5,495 nucleotides of DNA from JACRBK01 sp964427955 (lineage in GTDB: Bacteria; Chloroflexota; Anaerolineae; Aggregatilineales; Aggregatilineaceae). The notes beneath the pieces were generated by a model. The model was not told the origin of the DNA. It saw only the letters and a program-made list of their open reading frames with translations, and searched no databases. The stretch's first letter is position 1. Each line of letters starts with the position of its first letter. Made by a program: the position numbers and the translations under genes. Location: assembly GCA_964427955.1 (NCBI GenBank), contig CAYRWY010000403.1:1-5495 (forward strand). The letters are read 5' to 3'. Positions 1 through 5,495 of this stretch are shown in pieces.

Positions 1-269
1 ATATCCAGCAGAAGCGCGCTGTAGCGCAGGGCCAGCGGACTCTCGCCCGCGCCCAGCCAGAGCAAATGGCCAAGGACGTAGTAAACGGGCGGGGTGTTGT
101 CGTCGGGAGTGTGGATCGGATCGCGGATGGCGCGGATCGACCAGCCCTCGTCGTGCCAGATGCTCGACTGGTTCACGTTCCACAGCCGCAGGCCGAAGGC
201 GGCGATCATCACCACCGTGACGACCATCAGCCCGGCGCGGGGCGACAGGGAGTGATCCGACAGAGTCAT
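1..269 (-). CDS. GT39/ArnT-like membrane glycosyltransferase, N-terminal fragment
   Basis: The first 89 residues are present; the gene runs off the left edge of the window. The start is ATG at 269-267, which shares one base with the TGA of the DUF58 gene (TGATG). A short basic N-terminus leads into a hydrophobic helix at about residues 13-30. A predicted outside loop follows with WHDEGWSIR at 38-46, then NTPPVYYVLGH at 58-68 and ESPLALRY at 76-83. In GT-C enzymes of the PMT/ArnT/GT39 type, the acidic pair in this first loop (here D40-E41) belongs to the active site that uses a polyprenyl-phosphate sugar donor. The PP-YY-LGH and GES--ALR patterns are also common in these families. The likely role is moving a sugar from a lipid carrier onto an acceptor on the outer face of the membrane. 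Donor and acceptor cannot be told from the fragment. I see no clear ribosome binding site, so translation probably depends on coupling to the upstream gene. Confidence 0.8.
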   Translation of the reverse strand, partial: MTLSDHSLSPRAGLMVVTVVMIAAFGLRLWNVNQSSIWHDEGWSIRAIRDPIHTPDDNTPPVYYVLGHLLWLGAGESPLALRYSALLLD

Positions 270-1165
270 CAGTGCACCACGCGCGCCTGGCGGAGTTCGG
301 AGAGGATCAGTTGTTCCCAGGGAGCACTGGTTTCGGCGACCGCAAAGTGAATGCCGCGCCGGGTACAATAGGCCCCGATCTCGGCCTGCCACGCCTGAAA
401 ACGCTGGATATACAGCTCGCGCATCCCGGCATCGATGGTCACGTCCTGTGGAACGCCGGTTTCGACGTCGATCAGCTTGAGATCGCCCGTGATCACCGGG
501 TTGACCTCGTCCGGCGAGAGCACCTGGATCGCGGTGACTTCGTGGCCGCGCCCCTGGAGCGTGCGCAGCCCGTCCTCGTAGCCCGTGGGCGACATCATAT
601 CGCTCAAGACGATGCACACGCCGGGGCGGGAAGTGCGCAGGGCGTAATCGCGCAGCGCGGTATTGTAATCGACCGTGCCGCGCGTGTAGGCTTTTTCGAG
701 CCAGGTGAGCAGGCTCAAGGTATGCCCGCGCCCGCGCTGGGGTCCCCAACGCTGCGCCCCGTCGCCGCGCAGAACCGTCACCGTCACGCGATCTCCACTG
801 CCCAGGGCGATGTAGGCCAGCCCGGCCAGCAGCCGCTGCGCGTGGCGGAATTTGTGTTGATCCGGGTTGCCGGAGCGCGGCCAATCCATGCTGGCGGACG
901 CATCCAACAGCAGGTGCACGGCCAGGTCCTCTTCATCTTCGAGCAGTTTGATGAAGGGTTTTTGCAGCCGGGCGTAGATGTTCCAATCCACCCGGCGCAG
1001 ATCGTCGCCGCGCACGTAATTGCGATAGTCCGCGAACTCGATGCTGGTGCCGCGTTTGGTGGAGCGCCGCTCGCCCTTGATGGCCCCGGTGCGGACCTTG
1101 TCGGCGATCAGGGTCAGCCGGTCGAGCTTGCGCAGCGTTTTTTCGTCAAAGATGCGTTCGGTCAT
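269..1165 (-). CDS. DUF58 domain protein with vWA-like metal site
   Basis: This 298-residue protein carries the DUF58 hallmark at residues 48-66 (RNYVRGDDLRRVDWNIYAR). A von Willebrand A-like fold follows. The MIDAS motif DASAS is at 88-92 after a hydrophobic strand, a possible third metal ligand is T169, and a further acidic loop (LSDMMS) is at 187-192. It has no N-terminal membrane helices, so it matches the short, soluble DUF58 class of about 300 residues rather than the longer membrane-anchored forms. DUF58 proteins are repeatedly encoded beside MoxR ATPases and are thought to be their working partner, using the metal site to bind a target; the biochemistry is poorly known. The start lies 6 bases after the permease stop, with only a weak GGGA about 11 bases upstream. 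The metal ligands look intact. Family assignment is firm; the cellular role is inference. Confidence 0.93.
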   Translation of the reverse strand: MTERIFDEKTLRKLDRLTLIADKVRTGAIKGERRSTKRGTSIEFADYRNYVRGDDLRRVDWNIYARLQKPFIKLLEDEEDLAVHLLLDASASMDWPRSGNPDQHKFRHAQRLLAGLAYIALGSGDRVTVTVLRGDGAQRWGPQRGRGHTLSLLTWLEKAYTRGTVDYNTALRDYALRTSRPGVCIVLSDMMSPTGYEDGLRTLQGRGHEVTAIQVLSPDEVNPVITGDLKLIDVETGVPQDVTIDAGMRELYIQRFQAWQAEIGAYCTRRGIHFAVAETSAPWEQLILSELRQARVVH

Positions 1166-1171
1166 GGCGCG

Positions 1172-2059
1172 CTATCCCGTGATGTCCTGCCGCCGGAACA
1201 GGTAGGCGGTCAGGGAGACCAACCCGACGACCCACACCGCCAGGATCACCACCGAGGTCAGCAGGGTATCTTCAATGGTATAACCTGTCCCCTTGGGCAA
1301 ATCGACCGCGACAACGCTAGCGTGATGATCGCTGACCCAGGTGGCGACGTTGAGCAGGTTGTAGCCCGGCGTCAGGCGGAACAGATAAACGAAGTGCCGG
1401 ATCCCCAGCAGGTACTCGATCAACAACATGCCGACGAAAAGCAGTTGTTCGGCAATGGTGATCCCCAGTCCGACCAGGATGCCGCCCAGGATCGAGCGCG
1501 TGAGCATGGCTGCCAGGGCCGCGTAGCCTGCCGCAATGATCGTCGAAGTGAATCCTAGCGCGGCGGCCACGGCGTAATCTCTGACGAAGTTCGACAGGAC
1601 GTGGCTGGTCAGGTCCGGCCCATAGGGTGCATCGGCCACCCGCGTCACCACCCCGGCCCCCAGCGTCCAGATGATGGACATCAGGCCAAAAGCGACCACG
1701 ACGTAACAGCCCAGCGCCACGAATTTGGCCAGGATCAGGGACGTGCGCTGGTTGCGCGGCACGACGTTTTTCCAGGTGTTCCACTGGTATTCCCCGGCAA
1801 AGACGACGGCGGTGAAGCCCAGGAGCAGCAGCCGCCCCAACAGGCTGCTGGGGAAGCTCCACACGCCCACCGCTTGGGAGGTCCACTGCATGGCCTGGTC
1901 GCCCCGCAAACTGGCACGAGCCGAGGACGACAGGAGGACCGTCAGAATACCCAACATCGTGAACACGAACGCCCCGATGGGGAAAACCCAGATCAGACAC
2001 CCAACGACCCAGCGGTTACCCGCGATCTTCTCCCACTCCGCGCGGAACAGGTTACGCAT
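1172..2059 (-). CDS. ABC-2-type transporter permease
   Basis: This membrane subunit partners the ATPase encoded just upstream. The start at 2059 gives 295 residues (MRNLFRAEWEKI). Its cytoplasmic N-terminus is followed by about six hydrophobic segments, near residues 18-44, 70-89, 108-137, 162-185, 190-218 and 265-288. Between segments 2 and 3 lies GEYQWNTWKNVVPRNQRTSL (89-108), followed by the lysine of AKF at 112. This matches the ABC-2 pattern of an acidic residue, a Thr, a Pro-Arg turn and a Lys before the next helix, as in BcrB/NatB-like permeases. The ATG two codons earlier (2065) is possible, but GGAGG at 2073-2069 is only 3 bases from it and 9 bases from the ATG at 2059, so 2059 is preferred. 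A still longer reading to 2134 lies wholly inside the ATPase gene and is unlikely. The gene overlaps the ATPase by 8 bases. The transported substrate is unknown. Confidence 0.92.
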   Translation of the reverse strand: MRNLFRAEWEKIAGNRWVVGCLIWVFPIGAFVFTMLGILTVLLSSSARASLRGDQAMQWTSQAVGVWSFPSSLLGRLLLLGFTAVVFAGEYQWNTWKNVVPRNQRTSLILAKFVALGCYVVVAFGLMSIIWTLGAGVVTRVADAPYGPDLTSHVLSNFVRDYAVAAALGFTSTIIAAGYAALAAMLTRSILGGILVGLGITIAEQLLFVGMLLIEYLLGIRHFVYLFRLTPGYNLLNVATWVSDHHASVVAVDLPKGTGYTIEDTLLTSVVILAVWVVGLVSLTAYLFRRQDITG

Positions 2060-2984
2060 GGTCATGGCCCTCCCGCACCACCGCCAGGAAATATTCTTCC
2101 AGCGATTGGCGCTGGTTGGCGACTTCGTAGACATCCACCTGGTTTTCGACCAGCCGCCGGATCACGTGCGGAATCTCCTCGCGCGCGGCCTGGACGGTCA
2201 GGTGCTGCTCGTTGGTGGTGATCATCCAGCGTTCGCTCAACACCGCTGCCGCTTTGTCCAGCGGCTGGGCTTCGATGCGCAGCACCGATTTCCCGGCCAG
2301 CAATTCCTGCACCGCGCCTTCGCGCACGATCTGGCCCAGGTTGATGATGGCGACCCGGTCGCAGACCTGTTCGATCTCGCCCAGCAGGTGGCTGGACAAA
2401 AACACCGTCTTGCCGTATTTGTCAGCCAGTTCCCGGATGAACTGCCGGATCTCGTGCATTCCTGCCGGGTCCAGTCCATTGGTCGGCTCGTCCAGGATCA
2501 AGAGATCGGGATCGCTCAGCAGGGCCGCCGCCAGTCCTAACCGCTGTTTCATGCCGGTCGAGTAGCCCTTGACTCGCTGGTGCGCGCGCCCGGCCAATCC
2601 GACCTGTTCCAGCAGCGCATCGATCCGTTTAGGGTCGTAATGGTTGGCGGTGCGGGCCAGCACTTCGAGATTCTTACGCCCGGTCAAAAAGCCGTAGAAG
2701 GTCGCGCCTTCGACAATCGCGCCCACGCGCCGCAGGACGTCGTGCCGCTGGCGGACGTGCTGACCGTAAATGTAGACGTTGCCTTGCGTCGGCAGGATCA
2801 GATCCAGCATCATGCGAATGGACGTCGTCTTCCCGGCGCCGTTGGGGCCGAGAAACCCGTAGACTTGCCCGGCCTGGATCTCCAGGTTGACGTTTTTCAC
2901 CGCCTCGATCCGTCGCTTACGGAGGCCGCGCTGCCCGAACGTCTTGCTGAGATTGTCCAGCCGGAGGGCGACGGTATCACTCAT
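2052..2984 (-). CDS. ABC transporter ATP-binding protein, BcrA-like
   Basis: This 310-residue nucleotide-binding subunit would power the adjacent permease. Visible motifs are Walker A GPNGAGKTT (46-54), signature YSTGMKQRLG (141-150), Walker B LLILDEPTNGLDP (161-173) and the switch histidine in LSSHLLGEIEQ (H199). At the Q-loop the sequence is VGAIVEGATFYGFLTGRKNL (87-106), with Glu92 where most ABC ATPases have Gln. This form is typical of the BcrA (bacitracin resistance) group, so the group assignment is good, but it does not show that bacitracin is the substrate. Residues from about 233 to 310 form the usual C-terminal extension, ending in SLEEYFLAVV (294-303). The ATG at 2984 overlaps the upstream TGA as ATGA and has GGAG 8 bases before it. 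The frame stays open to 3536, but that part is Ala/Arg/Gly-rich with no ABC features and is a shadow of the gene upstream. Confidence 0.96.
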   Translation of the reverse strand: MSDTVALRLDNLSKTFGQRGLRKRRIEAVKNVNLEIQAGQVYGFLGPNGAGKTTSIRMMLDLILPTQGNVYIYGQHVRQRHDVLRRVGAIVEGATFYGFLTGRKNLEVLARTANHYDPKRIDALLEQVGLAGRAHQRVKGYSTGMKQRLGLAAALLSDPDLLILDEPTNGLDPAGMHEIRQFIRELADKYGKTVFLSSHLLGEIEQVCDRVAIINLGQIVREGAVQELLAGKSVLRIEAQPLDKAAAVLSERWMITTNEQHLTVQAAREEIPHVIRRLVENQVDVYEVANQRQSLEEYFLAVVREGHDHA

Positions 2985-3592
2985 GCCTGCTGCTCCGCGG
3001 CGGTTTGCAGCGCGCCGAGCAGCGGCGCGAGCCGGATCGCCATGAGCACCTGAAAGAGCCGGATCACCACCGCCACGCGGACCATGCCGTCCAGTTGCGG
3101 GTTGCGCACGGCGGCCAGCAGCGGATCGATCAACGCCTGGCGTTTTTCGCCGGGCAGGCCGGGCTGCGTCTCGGTGGAGAGCTGCCACAGCATGGCGTAC
3201 AGGTGCCAGACCGCTTCCTCGTGGACCGAGGTGAATTCCGTCTCCCAGGCTTTGACGTGCTGGTGCGTGGAGAGCAGTTCCAGCGATCCGGCGATGCCTC
3301 CGGCCAGCAGGTTGCCGATCAGGCGCGGACGGTCGTCGGGCGCGGCTTCGATCACGTCTTGCAGCGCGATGATGCCGATCGATCCCGCCGACAGCCAGGC
3401 CGCCAGCGTGCTGTACTGCTTGGAGGTGAGCTTGCTGCGCACGCAGCTCAGGTAGCAGTAAAACATCCGGGCCAGCTCGCGCGCCGGGGCCGCCGCGGGT
3501 GTATCCAGCGCCAGCAGGCGCGGGTGAAGCTGCCACAGATCGTCCGGCGCTGGCTCGCTCAGAATGCGCTGGAGAAGGTTCTCAATCGACAT
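2981..3592 (-). CDS. Unrecognised 203-residue helical protein
   Basis: I do not recognise this family. The protein is rich in Ala, Leu and Gln and looks mostly alpha-helical. It has no signal peptide, and its hydrophobic stretches (about 65-83, 90-107 and 170-196) are short and mixed with polar or charged residues, so a soluble protein or a helical-repeat fold seems likelier than a membrane protein. Two cysteines sit close together at 46 and 50 (CYLSC). Around 110-135 there is a cluster of His, Glu and Trp (H110, H112, W116, E117, E119, H124, E125, E126, W129, H130), with no known metal motif. It is probably real: it fills the gap between MoxR and the ABC ATPase exactly, starting 6 bases after the moxR stop and ending in an ATGA overlap with the ATPase start. 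Its composition is protein-like, while the competing frame on the same strand is Arg/Ala-rich. A role as an accessory factor of the MoxR/ABC module is inferred from position only. Confidence 0.75.
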   Translation of the reverse strand: MSIENLLQRILSEPAPDDLWQLHPRLLALDTPAAAPARELARMFYCYLSCVRSKLTSKQYSTLAAWLSAGSIGIIALQDVIEAAPDDRPRLIGNLLAGGIAGSLELLSTHQHVKAWETEFTSVHEEAVWHLYAMLWQLSTETQPGLPGEKRQALIDPLLAAVRNPQLDGMVRVAVVIRLFQVLMAIRLAPLLGALQTAAEQQA

Positions 3593-3598
3593 GGCCGT

Positions 3599-4600
3599 CT
3601 ACGCTCCCGCCGGGATCGGCACTCGCTCCAACAGGTCGGCGATCACGGCGTCCGTCGAGACGCCTTCGGCCTGACCTTCGAAATTCAGGATGATGCGATG
3701 GCGCAGCGCCGCATAGGCCACAGCTTGCACGTCCTCGAAGGCTACGTTGTAGCGTCCGTCCAGCAGCGCATTGACTTTCGCGCCCAGGACCAACGCCTGC
3801 GCCCCGCGCGGGCTGGCTCCATAGCGCACGTACTGGCGCACCAGGCTGTCACCCGCCAGGTCGTCGGTGGGGTGGGTGGCGATCACCAGTTCAGCGATGT
3901 ACTGGCTCACGTGCGAGGCGACCGGAACCTGCCGGGCCAGTTCGCCCATCGCGACGATCCGCTGGCCGTCCGCCGCGGTCCGTGCAAAAGGAGCCGCCAG
4001 GCCAGTGGTGCGATCCATGATCTCGACCAGTTCGCTGGTCGAGGGGAAGCTGACGTCCACCTTGAACAAGAAACGGTCCAACTGCGCTTCGGGTAGGGGG
4101 TAGGTGCCTTCCATTTCCAGCGGGTTCTGGGTCGCCAGTACGAAGAACGGCGGCGTCAATTGATAACGCTGGTTGGCGACCGTGACTGTCTTTTCCTGCA
4201 TCGCTTCCAGCAGCGCGGACTGGGTTTTGGGCGTCGCCCGGTTGATTTCGTCCGCCAGCACCAGATTGGCGAAGACCGGACCGGCTTCGAACCGGAAATA
4301 CCGCTTGCCATCCTCGCTCTCTTCCATGATGTTGGTGCCGACGATGTCGGCGGGCATCAGGTCGGGCGTGAACTGGATGCGCGAGAACTTGAGTTCCAGC
4401 ACGTCGGACAGCGTGCGGATCAGCATGGTCTTGCCGAGTCCCGGCACGCCTTCGAGCAGCGCGTGCCCGCCCGCGATGATGCACATCAACACCTGCCGCA
4501 CGACGGCATTCTGGCCCACGATCACCTTGCCGACTTCGCCGAGAATACCGGCTGCCGTCTGGTGGAATTCTTCAACCGTGATCAAGTCCGCATTGCTCAT
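3599..4600 (-). CDS. MoxR-family AAA+ ATPase
   Basis: This 333-residue protein is a full-length MoxR-type AAA+ ATPase. Motifs in order are Walker A GVPGLGKT (51-58), the MoxR-typical RIQFTPDLMPADIVGTNI (74-91), Walker B LVLADEINRA (113-122), sensor 1 within FVLATQNP (153-160, Asn159), the family stretch EGTYPLPEAQLDRFLFKV (164-181) with the likely arginine finger R176, and sensor 2 GASPRGAQAL (261-270, R265). MoxR proteins form hexameric rings thought to act as chaperones that fit cofactors or activate vWA-containing partners. The DUF58 protein three genes downstream is the obvious partner. The ATG start has a strong GAGGGG 5 bases upstream. No catalytic residue appears to be missing. The common label 'moxR' covers many subfamilies, so I give no symbol. 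Confidence 0.96.
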   Translation of the reverse strand: MSNADLITVEEFHQTAAGILGEVGKVIVGQNAVVRQVLMCIIAGGHALLEGVPGLGKTMLIRTLSDVLELKFSRIQFTPDLMPADIVGTNIMEESEDGKRYFRFEAGPVFANLVLADEINRATPKTQSALLEAMQEKTVTVANQRYQLTPPFFVLATQNPLEMEGTYPLPEAQLDRFLFKVDVSFPSTSELVEIMDRTTGLAAPFARTAADGQRIVAMGELARQVPVASHVSQYIAELVIATHPTDDLAGDSLVRQYVRYGASPRGAQALVLGAKVNALLDGRYNVAFEDVQAVAYAALRHRIILNFEGQAEGVSTDAVIADLLERVPIPAGA

Positions 4601-4611
4601 GTCTACCCCTC
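4601..4611 (-). promoter_or_regulatory. Ribosome binding site of the MoxR gene
   Basis: Read on the minus strand, GAGGGG spans 4611-4606 and is followed by a 5-base spacer and the ATG at 4600. It is the strongest such site in the window and fixes the MoxR start. It lies in the largest intergenic gap (26 bases), so MoxR can be translated without coupling to the lipoprotein gene. Confidence 0.7.
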
Positions 4612-4617
4612 AACAGG

Positions 4618-4660
4618 AAAAAAAGATCAACGAACCGGCGCTTGTGGAACATTGTCGATC
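4618..4660 (-). terminator. Weak hairpin plus U-tract, possible attenuator
   Basis: In the transcript, GATCGAC (4660-4654) can pair with GTTGATC (4631-4625), giving a 7-base-pair stem with one G-U pair. Seven U residues follow immediately (4624-4618). The loop is about 22 bases. The lipoprotein stop codon lies inside the 3' arm. The stem is weak and the loop long compared with a strong intrinsic terminator, so partial termination that lowers expression of moxR and the genes after it is the most that can be proposed. It may also be chance. Confidence 0.25.
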
Positions 4661-5304
4661 ACCGTAAAGCCCTGCGCGTCGATGGCGGTAATGCGCGCGA
4701 CGGTCAGCACGCCCGGGCTGACGACCAGGAAGCCGCCCGCCGTGATGGTATAGGGCTGGCTGTTCCCGTCGGCATACACCGTCGCCACGCTCGTGACGGT
4801 GGGATTCTGCACCCGCCCGAACGCAATCGTGTACGGCTGGCCGTCGGACGCCAGGAAGAAGGTCACGGCAGCCAGGCTCTCCGCCGCGGCCTGGTCGCCA
4901 CACACCAGCCCGCCATTGTTGAGCTGCCACACGCCGTTGATGAAGGCGGTCAGCAAGAAGCCCGCGCAGGGCAGGCCGGTCTGGCCGCTGTACGAGAAGC
5001 CCTGAATGCGGTCCGGTCCCAACGCCTGGTCGTACCAGACCTGGATGTTGGTGGGGACATCCCCCCGGCTGCGCACGAACGTATCCGCCACCGAGGCCGA
5101 GGCCGCAGGGGGCACCGGCGTCGCGGCGGTCACACCGGGAGAAGGATAGGTGGCCAGGGGGGCCTGCGTGGGGCCGAGTGAGACGGGCGTGTTGAAGGGA
5201 GCCTCAGCCGTTTGAGTCTGGTTGGCAACACTGATCGGCTGGATACAGCCGACCAGCAGCATACTGATCAGGATCGGGGCTGCCCGACGCAAGATTTTGG
5301 ACAC
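4627..5304 (-). CDS. Secreted lipoprotein with Pro/Thr-rich linker
   Basis: I recognise no named family in this 225-residue protein. The N-terminus is a lipoprotein signal: basic SKILRR (2-7), a hydrophobic core at about 8-18, then the lipobox LVGC with the lipidated cysteine at 20. Residues about 30-70 are rich in Pro, Thr and Ala and probably form a flexible spacer. The rest (about 72-225) looks like a small, beta-rich extracytoplasmic domain. It has two cysteines (113 and 135) that could form a disulfide, and two similar segments, DGQPYTIAFG (154-163) and GNSQPYTITAG (180-190). The start is GTG at 5304-5302, supported by GGAG 7 bases upstream and by the signal peptide beginning directly after it. 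It follows the upstream gene by 11 bases. It may be a surface sensor or a client of the envelope module; that is inferred from position. Confidence 0.85.
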   Translation of the reverse strand: MSKILRRAAPILISMLLVGCIQPISVANQTQTAEAPFNTPVSLGPTQAPLATYPSPGVTAATPVPPAASASVADTFVRSRGDVPTNIQVWYDQALGPDRIQGFSYSGQTGLPCAGFLLTAFINGVWQLNNGGLVCGDQAAAESLAAVTFFLASDGQPYTIAFGRVQNPTVTSVATVYADGNSQPYTITAGGFLVVSPGVLTVARITAIDAQGFTVIDNVPQAPVR

Positions 5305-5318
5305 AGGTTCGCTCCCTA
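5305..5318 (-). promoter_or_regulatory. Ribosome binding site deciding the GTG start of the lipoprotein
   Basis: On the minus strand the upstream gene's stop TAG (5318-5316) runs straight into a Shine-Dalgarno sequence, reading TAGGGAG (5318-5312). GGAG then sits 7 bases before the GTG at 5304. The overlap of stop and binding site suggests that ribosomes ending the upstream gene restart here. It supports the GTG start, since no ATG is suitably placed before the signal peptide. Confidence 0.65.
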
Positions 5319-5495
5319 ACGCGCGATAGACGCAAAATAGTCGTGAATGACATCCCGTTGATCGATCGGGATACGCCCGCTATCCAGGGCTTCGCTGACA
5401 ATGTCCTTAAAATTGCCGAACACGCTGCTGTACGACAGGGTCGATTCTCCCGCAATGTTATGGCTAAATTCGCCTTGCTCAAGCTTGGTGCCGTC
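5316..5495 (-). CDS. C-terminal fragment of an unidentified protein
   Basis: The frame is open from the right edge of the window to a TAG at 5318-5316 and gives the last 59 residues of a protein whose start lies outside. The fragment is polar and looks helical towards its end, with VFGNFKDIVSEALDSGRIP (25-43) followed by DQRDVIHDYFASIAR to the stop. A tail of this shape (an amphipathic helix, an Ile-Pro turn, then an Arg/Asp-rich helix ending in DYF) resembles the ends of large envelope proteins in some bacteria, but I cannot name a family from it. It is preferred over the other open frame on this strand (5204-5482) because its composition is balanced and its stop abuts the lipoprotein's ribosome binding site. 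It is probably the upstream member of the same operon. Confidence 0.7.
   Translation of the reverse strand, partial: DGTKLEQGEFSHNIAGESTLSYSSVFGNFKDIVSEALDSGRIPIDQRDVIHDYFASIAR

Noticed and set aside
272..1558. Long open frame on the plus strand (428 codons) opposite the DUF58 and permease genes
   Set aside because: Its product is rich in Gln, His, Asp, Arg and Pro with no domain, as expected for the antisense of GC-rich coding DNA. The minus-strand genes have clear family motifs throughout.
2060..2134. Longer start for the permease
   Set aside because: The added residues lie inside the 3' end of the ATPase gene, are unlike an ABC-2 N-terminus, and the ribosome binding site at 2073-2069 points to 2059 or possibly 2065.
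2052..2984. Antibiotic (bacitracin-type) resistance transporter
   Set aside because: The ATPase resembles the BcrA group, but that group has varied substrates, and no undecaprenol kinase, two-component system or peptide synthetase gene is present in the window to support such a claim.
2985..3536. N-terminal extension of the ABC ATPase by 184 residues in the same frame
   Set aside because: The extension is Ala/Arg/Gly-rich and lacks ABC features. It overlaps the better-formed 203-residue gene, and the ATG at 2984 with a good GGAG gives the normal family N-terminus.
3005..4096. Plus-strand open frame of 363 codons opposite the unknown protein and MoxR genes
   Set aside because: The composition is Arg/Gln/His-rich without motifs, and much of it is antisense to the well-conserved MoxR gene. 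It appears to be a shadow.
5204..5482. 92-codon open frame on the minus strand across the lipoprotein start
   Set aside because: It overlaps the lipoprotein signal region and the upstream gene's tail in another frame. Both of those fit together through a stop codon and ribosome binding site, while this frame shows no domain.

Overview
The window is a compact stretch of a GC-rich bacterial chromosome. Every gene I can support lies on the minus strand, so transcription runs from position 5495 towards position 1. There are six complete genes and two cut by the window edges. Neighbouring genes overlap or are separated by at most 26 bases, so this looks like one operon. I see no tRNA, rRNA, CRISPR array, insertion sequence or obvious promoter. 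The lipoprotein's Pro/Thr-rich linker, the high GC content and the mix of genes suggest a Chloroflexota-type organism (Anaerolineae or relatives). That assignment is an inference from style, not from a marker gene.

In order of transcription, the window holds: (1) the last 59 residues of an unidentified protein; (2) a GTG-started 225-residue lipoprotein with a Pro/Thr-rich spacer and a small exported domain; (3) a MoxR-family AAA+ ATPase; (4) a 203-residue helical protein I do not recognise; (5) a BcrA-like ABC transporter ATPase; (6) its ABC-2-type membrane permease; (7) a DUF58 protein with a von Willebrand A-like metal site; (8) the first 89 residues of a GT39/ArnT-like membrane glycosyltransferase.

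MoxR ATPases and DUF58/vWA proteins are widely found as neighbours and are thought to form a chaperone-like pair acting on a partner protein or complex. Here an ABC-2 exporter and an unknown protein sit between the two, a lipoprotein lies upstream and a lipid-linked sugar transferase downstream. A cell-envelope role is the simplest reading: the MoxR/DUF58 pair might assemble or activate an envelope complex served by the ABC transporter. The substrate cannot be read from the sequence. Translational coupling is marked: ATGA between the unknown protein and the ATPase, an 8-base overlap between ATPase and permease, and TGATG between DUF58 and the glycosyltransferase. The only internal site that looks regulatory is a weak hairpin followed by a U-tract between the lipoprotein and moxR genes.
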